Shown here: positions 36,156 to 43,455 of the stretch, one piece after another | How positions within the stretch are numbered: the stretch's first letter is position 1 | How the letters are laid out: each line of letters opens with the position of its first letter | Assembly: GCA_030690315.1 (NCBI GenBank) | Contig: JAUYGY010000036.1 | Coordinates: forward strand, 124,001 to 188,000 | DNA from: Aequorivita sp. | GTDB taxonomy: Bacteria; Bacteroidota; Bacteroidia; Flavobacteriales; Flavobacteriaceae | Direction: 5' to 3' | DNA: 64,000 nucleotides | The notes under the pieces: generated by a model | The model's database searches: none | The model's input: only the letters and a program-made list of their open reading frames with translations | What the model was told of the DNA's origin: nothing | Program-made: the position numbers and the translations under genes

Positions 36156-36163
36156 CAAATATA
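36156..36163 (-). promoter_or_regulatory. Putative asnS promoter -7 box
   Basis: Minus strand TATATTTG, a match to TAnnTTTG, 20 bases upstream of the asnS ATG; no good -33 element at the usual spacing. Confidence 0.4.
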
Positions 36164-36228
36164 CTTCAAAAAAATTCCAAAAAAGAAAATACCAAATTCC
36201 AAAATGTAGATTTTTAAACAGATTTACC

Positions 36229-36255
36229 GCCAACTGAAACTGAATACTGCCTACT
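36229..36255. repeat. Heptad-type dispersed repeat, copy 1
   Basis: Starts GCCAACTGAAACTG and ends TACTGCCTACT. It matches 24 of 27 bases of the copy at 50740-50766 and overlaps the stop codon of the MMPL gene. Confidence 0.7.
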
Positions 36256-38641
36256 CAATTTCCTCTTCGTCGTTTGGTAAAATTTCAATCGCAGGTTTTT
36301 TCATCGTTTCCTTATTTGCAATACTTCTTTCCAAAGAAAGTAGGAGCGTGGGAAGCAGAATAAGATTGGAAAGCATTGCAAAAAGTAAGGTTATTGAAAC
36401 CAACGCCCCCAATGCCACGGTTCCGCCAAAACTGGAAATGGTAAACACTGAAAACCCAAAGAAAAGCACGATGGAAGTGTAAAACATGCTAATGGCACTT
36501 TCGCGCACGGCCGCAAAAACCGACTTCTTTATTTTCCAGTTATTGGCTATTAATTCCTGCCTGTATTTTGCCAGAAAATGGATTGTATCATCCACCGAAA
36601 TTCCAAAAGCGATGCTAAACACCAAAATAGTGGAAGGTTTTATGGGAACACCCACATAGCCCATTACGCCAGCGGTTATAATCAATGGCAAAAGGTTCGG
36701 GATAAGCGAAATTAAAATCATCTTGAAACTTCGGAACATCCACGCCATAAACAGCGCAATCAAAAAGATGGCGAGCGAGAGCGAAAGGATCAAATTGTTT
36801 ACCAAATAATGTGTTCCTTTCTGAAAAACCAATGCTTTTCCCGTAACCGTAACATTATATCGTTCCGCAGGAAAAACCTTTTCTATTTCCGAATGCAAAT
36901 CTTCCTCAATACGTTTAAACCTATCTGGCTTGGTATCTTTCATAAACGTGGTTATACGGGCAAATTGCCCGGTACTGTCCACATAACTATTCAATAAATT
37001 CGTGTCCGTATTGCTGCTTTTTGCATAACTGAGTATAAAATTCTTCTCTTGGCTGTTGGGCAGTTGGTAATATTCCGGATTGCCGTTGTAATATGCTTGT
37101 TTGGAATATTTCACCAATTCAACCACAGAAAGCGGCTTCGCAAATTCTGGAATTTCCTTAATATGCTCCTGCAACTCATCAATCCGTTTCAAAGTGGGAA
37201 GGCTCATCACGCCCTTTGGTTTCTTGGTATCCACCATTATTTCCAAAGGCATAATACCTTCATATTCCTTTTCAAAAAAGCGGATATCCTCGAAAAACCC
37301 AGTATTCTTAGGCATATCTTCAATTAAACTACCCGAAATTTTAATCTGGAAAATCCCGATAATACTAGCACACAAAAGCACAACGGCCACAATATAAATG
37401 GTGATTCGGCGGTCCCGAACCATCCGCTCCACCCAATTCACAAACTTGTTGATCCACCTTTTGTTCAAATGCTTCAAATGCTTGTCCTTGGGCACGGACA
37501 TATAGCTGTAAATAATTGGAATAATAAACAGGCTCAATAAAAAGATAGCAACAATATTGATGGAGGCCACAACGCCAAATTCACTCAGCAGCTCGCTCTT
37601 CACCAATATAAAAGTAGCAAAACCCGAAGCTGTGGTTAGGTTAGTCATTAAAGTTGCATTTCCCACTTTTGTGATTACGCGTTGTAAAGACTTTGCTTGG
37701 TTCCCGTGCAGTTTTATTTCCTGTTGGTATTTGTTGATGAGGAAAATACAGTTCGGAATTCCAATAACAATAATCAAAGGCGGAATCAAGGCCGTTAGCA
37801 CCGTGATTTCATAATGCATCAGCCCCAAAAACCCGAAAGACCACATAACCCCAATAATAACGGTACACATAGAAATAAACGTGGCGCGCCAAGAGCGGAA
37901 AAAGAAGAAAAATATAAGCGAAGTAACAAAAAGCGCTCCCCCAATAAACAGCCCAATCTCGTCAATAATGCTTTTTGAATTCAGCGTGCGGATGTATGGC
38001 ATCCCAGAGGTATAAACCGTAACGCCCGTTTCTTCCTCAAATTTATCAATTAGCGGAATCAAATCCTCAATCACAAAATCCTTCCGTGCAGAAGTATTTA
38101 CAATATCCTTTTTCATGTAAATAGCTGAGCGGATGCTTTGCTTGTCCGGACTATAAATAAGTCCGTCATAAAAAGGCAAAGCGTTGAAAAGTTCGTCTTT
38201 GTAGGCGGCAAGATTGGCGTCCGTAAAAACCGAATCCTGAATAAAAGGCACCAGTTCAAAACCGGAAGTGTCCTTTTTCTTCTCCAGTTTTTTCAAGTTC
38301 CCTACGGAAAGCGTCAGGTCCACCTCGTTGAATTTGCCAATGTCTTCCGTAAGTTGGTTCCAGGCTTTGAACTTCGCAGGCGTAAAGATGGAAGAATCTT
38401 TCACCCCCATAACAATCAAGTTGCCCTCTTCCCCAAAATGCGAAAGAAATTGATCGTACTCAAGATTGATGGGGTGGTCGTCCGGCAGCAGGTTGGCCTC
38501 GGTATAGGTGAAGCGCATATTCTTCCACTGCATGGCTAACAGTACGGTAATTACTGCAATAACTATTAAAATTCCGGTACGGTTTCGTAAAATAAAGCGG
38601 GCCATCCAGCCCCAAAACCCAATGCTGAAAAGTTTGTTCAA
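36251..38641 (-). CDS. MMPL/Patched-type RND-superfamily transporter
   Basis: 796 aa inner-membrane exporter of the hydrophobe/MMPL branch. A helix near the N terminus (about 24-42) precedes a periplasmic domain with YTEANLLPDDHPINLEYDQF. Two blocks of five to six helices follow, each with the sterol-sensing-type motif (FLALIPP/ITVLTALIPPLIIVIG and STILVFSIAFGISVDDTIHF); the second carries the paired Asp of proton-driven pumps. The start is TTG (38639-38641); an internal ATG at residue 13 would cut the conserved pre-helix segment. Substrate probably a lipid or hopanoid-like molecule (inference). A -7-like box lies just upstream. Confidence 0.88.
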   Translation of the reverse strand: MNKLFSIGFWGWMARFILRNRTGILIVIAVITVLLAMQWKNMRFTYTEANLLPDDHPINLEYDQFLSHFGEEGNLIVMGVKDSSIFTPAKFKAWNQLTEDIGKFNEVDLTLSVGNLKKLEKKKDTSGFELVPFIQDSVFTDANLAAYKDELFNALPFYDGLIYSPDKQSIRSAIYMKKDIVNTSARKDFVIEDLIPLIDKFEEETGVTVYTSGMPYIRTLNSKSIIDEIGLFIGGALFVTSLIFFFFFRSWRATFISMCTVIIGVMWSFGFLGLMHYEITVLTALIPPLIIVIGIPNCIFLINKYQQEIKLHGNQAKSLQRVITKVGNATLMTNLTTASGFATFILVKSELLSEFGVVASINIVAIFLLSLFIIPIIYSYMSVPKDKHLKHLNKRWINKFVNWVERMVRDRRITIYIVAVVLLCASIIGIFQIKISGSLIEDMPKNTGFFEDIRFFEKEYEGIMPLEIMVDTKKPKGVMSLPTLKRIDELQEHIKEIPEFAKPLSVVELVKYSKQAYYNGNPEYYQLPNSQEKNFILSYAKSSNTDTNLLNSYVDSTGQFARITTFMKDTKPDRFKRIEEDLHSEIEKVFPAERYNVTVTGKALVFQKGTHYLVNNLILSLSLAIFLIALFMAWMFRSFKMILISLIPNLLPLIITAGVMGYVGVPIKPSTILVFSIAFGISVDDTIHFLAKYRQELIANNWKIKKSVFAAVRESAISMFYTSIVLFFGFSVFTISSFGGTVALGALVSITLLFAMLSNLILLPTLLLSLERSIANKETMKKPAIEILPNDEEEIE

Positions 38642-38663
38642 AGCAAATTTTTAAAGACTTCGC

Positions 38664-38671
38664 AAAGGTAA
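38664..38671 (-). promoter_or_regulatory. Putative MMPL gene promoter -7 box
   Basis: Minus strand TACCTTTG, a match to TAnnTTTG, 22 bases upstream of the TTG start; no clear -33 element. Confidence 0.4.
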
Positions 38672-38848
38672 GTATTCCCAATTAGTGGGGTGTTTATTTT
38701 GTGGGGTATTTTGGAAGTGGGATATATTGGAAACCGAAGTGTTATGATTATTTTTTGTAGATTTATTACCCTCGCAATCTTGCATGTTATTTATACAAAT
38801 GTTCGCAGTAATTTAAAAAATAGATGAGAACTTTTAAATTATGAATTT

Positions 38849-39019
38849 ATGAGTTTATGGCGAGAAGGACCAAGTTTAGGATGTGTTGGTATCCTATGTA
38901 TTTTAATAGTAATCTTCGCCTTAATTAGCGGAAATATTTCAATAGCATTACTTATACCAATTATAGGAATTATAGCGTGGATTTGGGATTGGATAGGAAG
39001 TCTGTTTCGAAAAAAATGA
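38849..39019 (+). CDS. Small two-helix membrane protein (56 aa)
   Basis: ATG at 38849, TGA at 39017-39019. MSLWREGPSLG leads into two hydrophobic helices separated by SGN (about 12-27 and 31-47), and the protein ends with a basic SLFRKK tail. It is too short for usual length cut-offs but has a coherent membrane-protein sequence. First of three closely spaced plus-strand genes. No family recognised. Confidence 0.55.
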   Translation: MSLWREGPSLGCVGILCILIVIFALISGNISIALLIPIIGIIAWIWDWIGSLFRKK

Positions 39020-39029
39020 TTAATCAAAA

Positions 39030-39200
39030 ATGAAAAAAATGAAAGCAGTTAAAATAATATTAGGTATTATTCTCATAATTGGCCCAATTATTACAATTCC
39101 GAAACTTTTAGATAGCGGAAATAATATAGCATCATTATTGGTTCCTATAATTTTTTTGATTCTCGGAATATTATTAATTCGAAACGGTTTGAAAAAATGA
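39030..39200 (+). CDS. Small two-helix membrane protein (56 aa)
   Basis: ATG at 39030, TGA at 39198-39200. MKKMKAVKIILGIILIIGPI then a loop LLDSGNN and a second helix LLVPIIFLILGILLI, ending RNGLKK. Same size and topology as the preceding gene. Its stop overlaps the next start (ATGA), strong evidence that it is translated. No family recognised. Confidence 0.6.
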   Translation: MKKMKAVKIILGIILIIGPIITIPKLLDSGNNIASLLVPIIFLILGILLIRNGLKK

Positions 39201-39640
39201 GTGTATTTGTTATAATATTTATTATTATATGTTTAGTAGCAGGAATGATGTCAAGGACTAAGTCGCAAGTTTTATTAGAAGATGAAAGACCATCAAGACC
39301 TCAAAGAAAAAATAATACTAAAGATTTCAATCATTCGGATGATTTTTTAAGTTCTAATGATCATATGTATATGGGTATGGGAACAAGAGATGATAGCCCC
39401 ATCCTTATGAATAGTAAAAATTCAACTGAGGAATATTTACAAAAATTGACAGATTTAAGAAGTGGCTTAAGTTATAGAAAAATTGGTAGTATAAACAAAT
39501 CTGGTTATAGAGGAGAAATTGACGAATACGGATTTAGTCTTAACGGTAGACAAAAATTTTCAATTTTTATATATTCATACAGTGACTCTTGTTTACCGAT
39601 TATTCCGATGTGGTTTGAACATTTAGATACCTTTAATTAA
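39197..39640 (+). CDS. Single-pass membrane protein of unknown function
   Basis: 147 aa. N-terminal helix (VFVIIFIIICLVAGMM), then a long polar, Ser/Asp/Asn/Lys-rich region with no recognised domain. The C-terminal part (GYRGEIDEYGFSLNGRQKF, then SIFIYSYSDSCLPIIPMWF) looks like beta-strands. Four-base ATGA overlap with the preceding small gene. AT-richer than flanking housekeeping genes, suggesting acquisition. Function unknown. Confidence 0.6.
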   Translation: MSVFVIIFIIICLVAGMMSRTKSQVLLEDERPSRPQRKNNTKDFNHSDDFLSSNDHMYMGMGTRDDSPILMNSKNSTEEYLQKLTDLRSGLSYRKIGSINKSGYRGEIDEYGFSLNGRQKFSIFIYSYSDSCLPIIPMWFEHLDTFN

Positions 39641-39659
39641 CTTTATTTAAGTTGTTTTC

Positions 39660-39810
39660 AAATCCAAGTTTCCCAGCTGGCGCAGCCGTCCCGCCCGTGT
39701 CCCCGGGTAATAAGGACTAGCCCCCGCTCGCGCACGTTTGCAACGTGTGCCCGCCAAGTTGCTCAGAACAACTCTCTTGAGCGGTGCTTTTGCAAAGAGC
39801 ACTTATAAAG
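39660..39810. other. GC-rich structured noncoding element
   Basis: A sharply GC-rich block (about 39670-39760) inside AT-rich DNA, between the small membrane-protein genes and the toxin-antitoxin pair. It contains CCAGCTGG (39672-39679), a hairpin GCGCACGTT/AACGTGTGC (39730-39750), GTTG...CAAC (39758-39772) and GTGCTTTTGCAAAGAGCAC (39784-39802). No ORF fits. It could be a structured RNA, a recombination site or a remnant of a mobile unit; I cannot decide among these. Confidence 0.5.
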
Positions 39811-39865
39811 CAAGGCTGTGAATTTCACCTACTCCAGAAAATGGATTAACAAATTGATAATTTCG

Positions 39866-39873
39866 TATCTTTG
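39866..39873 (+). promoter_or_regulatory. Putative toxin-antitoxin promoter -7 box
   Basis: TATCTTTG matches TAnnTTTG, 17 bases upstream of the antitoxin ATG. Confidence 0.45.
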
Positions 39874-39890
39874 ATAAAAAGCTAAATAAA

Positions 39891-40133
39891 ATGGATTTAC
39901 AAACCAGAAAACTAGAACTAATTCAGGAATTTTTAAAAATTCAAAGTGAAGAAGTTATTTCCCGTCTTGAGAATATTTTGAAAAAGGAAAGTTTAAAGGC
40001 TGAAGAGGAACACTTCAAACCAATGAGCCATGAAGATTTTAATTCGCGAATAGACCAATCAATGAAGGACTCAAAAAATGGGAGATTATTAGAAGCCAAT
40101 GAATTAAAATCCAAAATCGATAAATGGAATTAA
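39891..40133 (+). CDS. Antitoxin of a ParE/RelE-type module
   Basis: 80 aa, mostly helical and charged (LELIQEFLKIQSEEVISRLE), with a C-terminal tail (FNSRIDQSMKDSKNGRLLEA) of the kind that wraps around the toxin. Its 3' end overlaps the toxin start by 10 bases, the classic antitoxin-first arrangement. Closest in style to short antitoxins paired with RelE/ParE toxins in Bacteroidota. Confidence 0.75.
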   Translation: MDLQTRKLELIQEFLKIQSEEVISRLENILKKESLKAEEEHFKPMSHEDFNSRIDQSMKDSKNGRLLEANELKSKIDKWN

Positions 40134-40441
40134 AGGTATTTTGGACTGAATTTTCGCAACAAGAACTCGAGAGAATTTATGAATATTACCGGGAAAAGGC
40201 TGGAACTCGAATTGCCAAAAAACTTGTTAATGAAATTTATAACGAAACACTAAAACTAAAAGGACAACCGGAGATAGGGCAACTAGAAGAACTATTAAAA
40301 AGCCGAAAAGAAGAATTTAGATATTTAGTTTATAAAAATTACAAAATAATTTATTGGATTAATTATAAGGAAAACCGAATTGAAATAAACGATGTTTTTG
40401 ACACACGACAAAACCCAGTAAAAATGGAGCTAAATAAATAA
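40124..40441 (+). CDS. ParE/RelE-superfamily toxin
   Basis: 105 aa. VFWTEFSQQELERIYEYYRE at the N terminus, IAKKLVNEIYNETLKLKGQP in the second helix, GQLEELLKSRKEEFRYLVYK and YKIIYWINYKENRIEINDVF with a C-terminal DTRQNP are the hallmarks of the ParE/RelE fold. Whether it is a gyrase-targeting ParE or an mRNA-cutting RelE cannot be told from sequence; the DTRQNP ending is more ParE-like. Overlaps the antitoxin gene. Confidence 0.85.
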   Translation: MELKVFWTEFSQQELERIYEYYREKAGTRIAKKLVNEIYNETLKLKGQPEIGQLEELLKSRKEEFRYLVYKNYKIIYWINYKENRIEINDVFDTRQNPVKMELNK

Positions 40442-40523
40442 AAAAAGGCAGTTGCCAATCGCAAGAGCCGTTGCAAGGCCCAAAACCACGTTAGCGATGT
40501 ATTCCCTTTAAAAAAAAATCAAA

Positions 40524-40551
40524 CCGACAACCGACAACTGACAACTGAGAA
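40524..40551. repeat. Heptanucleotide tandem repeat
   Basis: Four heptads CCGACAA CCGACAA CTGACAA CTGAGAA, ending next to the stop codon of the barrel gene. Related in unit length and sequence to the repeats at 36229 and 50740. Confidence 0.75.
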
Positions 40552-40554
40552 CTA

Positions 40555-41820
40555 TCAAATCTTCAAATTAAAAGTAAACTTGAACGAAATATTATCGGAG
40601 AACTTCGGCAGGTTGTAATACCCATAGCGGTAAGCCCCGCTAAGCCCGAACCCAAAAAGAATCTTGTTCAGCTCCAGCCCGCTTTCGTTATAAAGTTTAT
40701 CCAGTGTATTAAAAGGAATCCCGAAATGTTGCTCCGTATTATCCATATCGCCCCAAGCGTGGCGTGTTATCAATACCAGTTCAGGTTTCCACTTTTCGGC
40801 AAGTTTGAAACGCCTTAAACTGTGTTTCACCTGCAGTGTTGTTAGTTTATCTGAAAAGAATTCCCCAAAATACATCGTCTCAAAACTCTGTACCCCAGCA
40901 ACCGAAAAACGTTGCAAAACCTCATCCTTGGTTGGCTGGTTGGGATAGGAATGCATCAAATGGGTCAAGGGCACATCGCCTGTAGCCAAAGCACCTTCCA
41001 AAAGAATATTGGTGGAAGAAAGATCGGTTCGTTTTATGTAATAGTCAAACTTCAACCCAAATTTTGTATAGTTGAAATCACTTCCCGCCACGTCTTTAAA
41101 CCCTTGCGTAATCTGCGCGCTTATCTTTGGGAAACCATCAAAATATTCCTTGGTGCCATCTTCATTTGTGAAAAAATTCGTCTTCGGGCTTACCCTGACA
41201 GAAACCGTAGCCTCCGCCAATTGATATTCGTTATAGGGTTTGCCGTCTTTTATATAATAGTAATTTTCAATATTTTCTACATTGCTATGCTCCACCCGGA
41301 ATTCGCCAAGAATTTTAGGCGAAAACTCGCTACTAATGTTTGCATACCATTTTCGGTATTTGTAAAACTGGATAATATTAACGAGCCTAGGCTCAAATAT
41401 TGAATAGACCCGGGCATCGGTTAGGAAGTCAAAAGTTCCAATTTCCTTTATATCGTCGGCATAATACACACTTACCCATGCTTTCCTTTCTTTGTTCACG
41501 CGGGCGCTTGCGCCTAAACTATATTTTAGGGCTTTGTCCTTAAAACCATAGGCCATATAACCGCCAAGTTTATACCTTTCAAAAAGTTTGTCGTTGGTGA
41601 GACCGCCAATGCCTAGACGAAAACCTTCGTAATTATTGTATTTAATAAGGGTTTTAAGATCAACGTCAAAAAATCCTATGGGGTAATACCCGGTGGAAAG
41701 AGGATGCTTTTTTTTCTCTTCATTTGTAGATATTGTGTCCGTTTTGGTATGAATTGATGGCTCTTGTGCCAAAGCAAAAAACCCCGAGCAAAGAAAAATA
41801 AAAAGAAAGCAATTTCGCAT
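40555..41820 (-). CDS. Outer-membrane beta-barrel protein, DUF5686 C-terminal type
   Basis: 421 aa. Signal peptide MRNCFLFIFLCSGFFALAQ, a short polar linker, then a barrel with GFRLGIGGLTNDKLFERYKL, GGYMAYGFKDKALKYSLGAS and the terminal NISFKFTFNLKI. This matches the C-terminal barrel of DUF5686 proteins, which usually also carry an N-terminal carboxypeptidase-like domain and are about 800 aa. Here that domain is absent yet the signal peptide is intact, so it is a genuine short form rather than a fragment. Function unknown; an export or surface-protein role is possible. Confidence 0.75.
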   Translation of the reverse strand: MRNCFLFIFLCSGFFALAQEPSIHTKTDTISTNEEKKKHPLSTGYYPIGFFDVDLKTLIKYNNYEGFRLGIGGLTNDKLFERYKLGGYMAYGFKDKALKYSLGASARVNKERKAWVSVYYADDIKEIGTFDFLTDARVYSIFEPRLVNIIQFYKYRKWYANISSEFSPKILGEFRVEHSNVENIENYYYIKDGKPYNEYQLAEATVSVRVSPKTNFFTNEDGTKEYFDGFPKISAQITQGFKDVAGSDFNYTKFGLKFDYYIKRTDLSSTNILLEGALATGDVPLTHLMHSYPNQPTKDEVLQRFSVAGVQSFETMYFGEFFSDKLTTLQVKHSLRRFKLAEKWKPELVLITRHAWGDMDNTEQHFGIPFNTLDKLYNESGLELNKILFGFGLSGAYRYGYYNLPKFSDNISFKFTFNLKI

Positions 41821-41850
41821 AGAATTTAATGGATGGAGTGAGTGGTTTTA

Positions 41851-41892
41851 AAAATACAATAAAGCGGCATTTTTGCCGCTTTATTGTATTTT
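41851..41892 (-). terminator. Long perfect hairpin terminator of frr
   Basis: 19-bp perfect stem (41851-41869 with 41874-41892), GC core GCGGCA/TGCCGC, loop TTTT, flanked by A and T runs; works in either direction. Located just beyond the frr stop codon. Confidence 0.9.
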
Positions 41893-41910
41893 GTTTAACG
41901 ATAATGGAAA

Positions 41911-42465
41911 TTATACCGTCATTATTTCTTTTTCTTTTTTTGCAAAGATCTCATCAATTTTTTTAATGTGTAGATCTGTCATTTTCTGAATCTCTTCTTC
42001 CAGATTCTTTTTTAAATCTTCTGAAATTTCAAGGTTTTTCAGTTCGTTATTGGCATTTTTTCGATCGTTTCGGATTCCAATTTTAGATTCCTCGGCAGCG
42101 GCTTTGGCTTGTTTTGCCAAATCTTTTCTTCGTTCTTCGGTCAAGGGCGGAACAGATATAATCACGCTTTCGCCATTGTTCATTGGGTTGAACCCAATAT
42201 TCGCAAGATGGATGCCTCGTTCAATTACGGGAATCATAGATTTCTCCCAAGGTTGAATGGCGATGGTCATTCCGTCTGGCGCGCTTACGTTTGCCACTTG
42301 GCTCAATGGGGTTTGGCTGCCGTAATAATCTACCATTACGCTACCAACCATGGCGGGGGAAGCTTTTCCGGCACGGATGTTTACAAACTCTTTTTCTAAA
42401 TGTTTCAGCGCGTTGCTCATTGCTTCCCGCGTTCCATCAATTATAAAATCTATTTCGTCTTCCAT
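41911..42465 (-). CDS. frr: Ribosome recycling factor
   Basis: 184 aa, releases ribosomes from mRNA after termination together with EF-G. The sequence spans both RRF domains: the triple-helix bundle (MSNALKHLEKEFVNIRAGKA at the start; NNELKNLEISEDLKKNLEEE near the end) and the central beta domain (VDYYGSQTPLSQVANVSAPD). Length is standard. Downstream of pyrH on the same strand, a conserved neighbourhood (rpsB-tsf-pyrH-frr). Confidence 0.97.
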   Translation of the reverse strand: MEDEIDFIIDGTREAMSNALKHLEKEFVNIRAGKASPAMVGSVMVDYYGSQTPLSQVANVSAPDGMTIAIQPWEKSMIPVIERGIHLANIGFNPMNNGESVIISVPPLTEERRKDLAKQAKAAAEESKIGIRNDRKNANNELKNLEISEDLKKNLEEEIQKMTDLHIKKIDEIFAKKEKEIMTV

Positions 42466-42470
42466 AACAT

Positions 42471-42559
42471 GCCCGCAAAGGCGGGTATCTTTTGATTAAA
42501 CTTAAATTATCTTTTGTTTGCGAATACAAGAATAAAATTTATAAATATTCGTGTATTCG
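42471..42559 (-). terminator. Hairpins between pyrH and frr
   Basis: GCCCGC/GCGGGT (42471-42486) and CGAATACA/TGTATTCG (42521-42528 with 42552-42559) form two hairpins after the pyrH stop. They may partly terminate or protect the pyrH transcript. Confidence 0.45.
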
Positions 42560-42571
42560 TGGTGGTACATT

Positions 42572-43279
42572 TTACAAATTCACTTTCGTGCCAATTTTTT
42601 CTCCGGAAACCACTTTTAATAGGTTGCCTTTGGTATTCATATCGAAAACGATAATTGGCAGTTCGTTTTCCTGACTTAGGGTGAAGGCCGTGGTATCCAT
42701 AACTTTCAAGCCTTTCTGCAATACATCCTCAAAACTGATAAAATCGAATTTTGTTGCAAGCTTATCCTTTTCAGGGTCGCTGGTGTATATTCCATCCACA
42801 CGGGTTCCTTTCAGAATAACATCGGCGCCAATTTCAATTGCCCGTAAAACCGCGGCGGAATCTGTTGTAAAATAAGGATTTCCAGTTCCCCCTCCAAAAA
42901 TTACTACGCGTCCTTTTTCCAAATGGCGAATTGCTTTTCTGCGGATAAAGGGTTCGGCAACTTCATTAATATTAATTGCGCTTTGCAAGCGTGTGGGTAC
43001 ATCTTCATTTTCCAAAGCACTCTGCAATGCCAATCCGTTTATTACGGTGGCAAGCATCCCCATATGGTCGCCCTGCACGCGGTCCATCCCGCTGCTTGCG
43101 CCCGATAATCCTCTAAAAATGTTTCCGCCGCCAATAACGATGGCTACTTCAACGCCCTTCTCGGTAATCTGTTTTATTTCTTGGGCGTACTCTTTAATCC
43201 GAATAGGATCAATGCCATATTGTTGATCACCCATTAAGGCTTCGCCGGAAAGTTTTAAAAGAATTCTTTTGTAGTGCAT
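42572..43279 (-). CDS. pyrH: UMP kinase
   Basis: 235 aa amino-acid-kinase-fold enzyme phosphorylating UMP to [23 protein letters not shown] binds phosphate, [13 protein letters not shown] the nucleotide, and [20 protein letters not shown] is the UMP-binding segment. [20 protein letters not shown] is also conserved. Length and all motifs are typical. A TAnnTTTG box lies at 43304-43297. Confidence 0.97.
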   Translation of the reverse strand: MHYKRILLKLSGEALMGDQQYGIDPIRIKEYAQEIKQITEKGVEVAIVIGGGNIFRGLSGASSGMDRVQGDHMGMLATVINGLALQSALENEDVPTRLQSAININEVAEPFIRRKAIRHLEKGRVVIFGGGTGNPYFTTDSAAVLRAIEIGADVILKGTRVDGIYTSDPEKDKLATKFDFISFEDVLQKGLKVMDTTAFTLSQENELPIIVFDMNTKGNLLKVVSGEKIGTKVNL

Positions 43280-43296
43280 AGTAAATTTTTACAGCG

Positions 43297-43304
43297 CAAA
43301 AATA
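43297..43304 (-). promoter_or_regulatory. Putative pyrH promoter -7 box
   Basis: Minus strand TATTTTTG, 17 bases upstream of the pyrH ATG, matching TAnnTTTG. Confidence 0.4.
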
Positions 43305-43399
43305 AAGAAAATTATTGATGCGGTGGAAGGAATTCAAAAAAGTAGTTATTCCAAAAAAGATCTATTAAGAAGGAATAATACTTTCAAATTATAACATAA

Positions 43400-43433
43400 A
43401 AAAAGCGGCTGAAATTAATTTCAGCCGCTTTTT
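43400..43433 (-). terminator. Terminator of tsf
   Basis: A 34-bp perfect palindrome with GC core AGCGGCTGAAATT/AATTTCAGCCGCT and T run, 22 bases after the tsf stop codon. Confidence 0.9.
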
Positions 43434-43455
43434 ATTTTAATATATGTTGAAAAAC

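Noticed and set aside
38744..38827. 27-codon ORF starting MIIFCRFITLAILHV upstream of the small membrane genes
   Set aside because: Very short, no overlap or spacing evidence, and composition expected by chance in AT-rich DNA.
39641..40520. Possible integron attC-type sites around the small genes and toxin-antitoxin pair (CGTTAGCG near 40489, dyads near 39750)
   Set aside because: I could not find properly paired core sites and stems with the attC layout, and no integrase gene is present.
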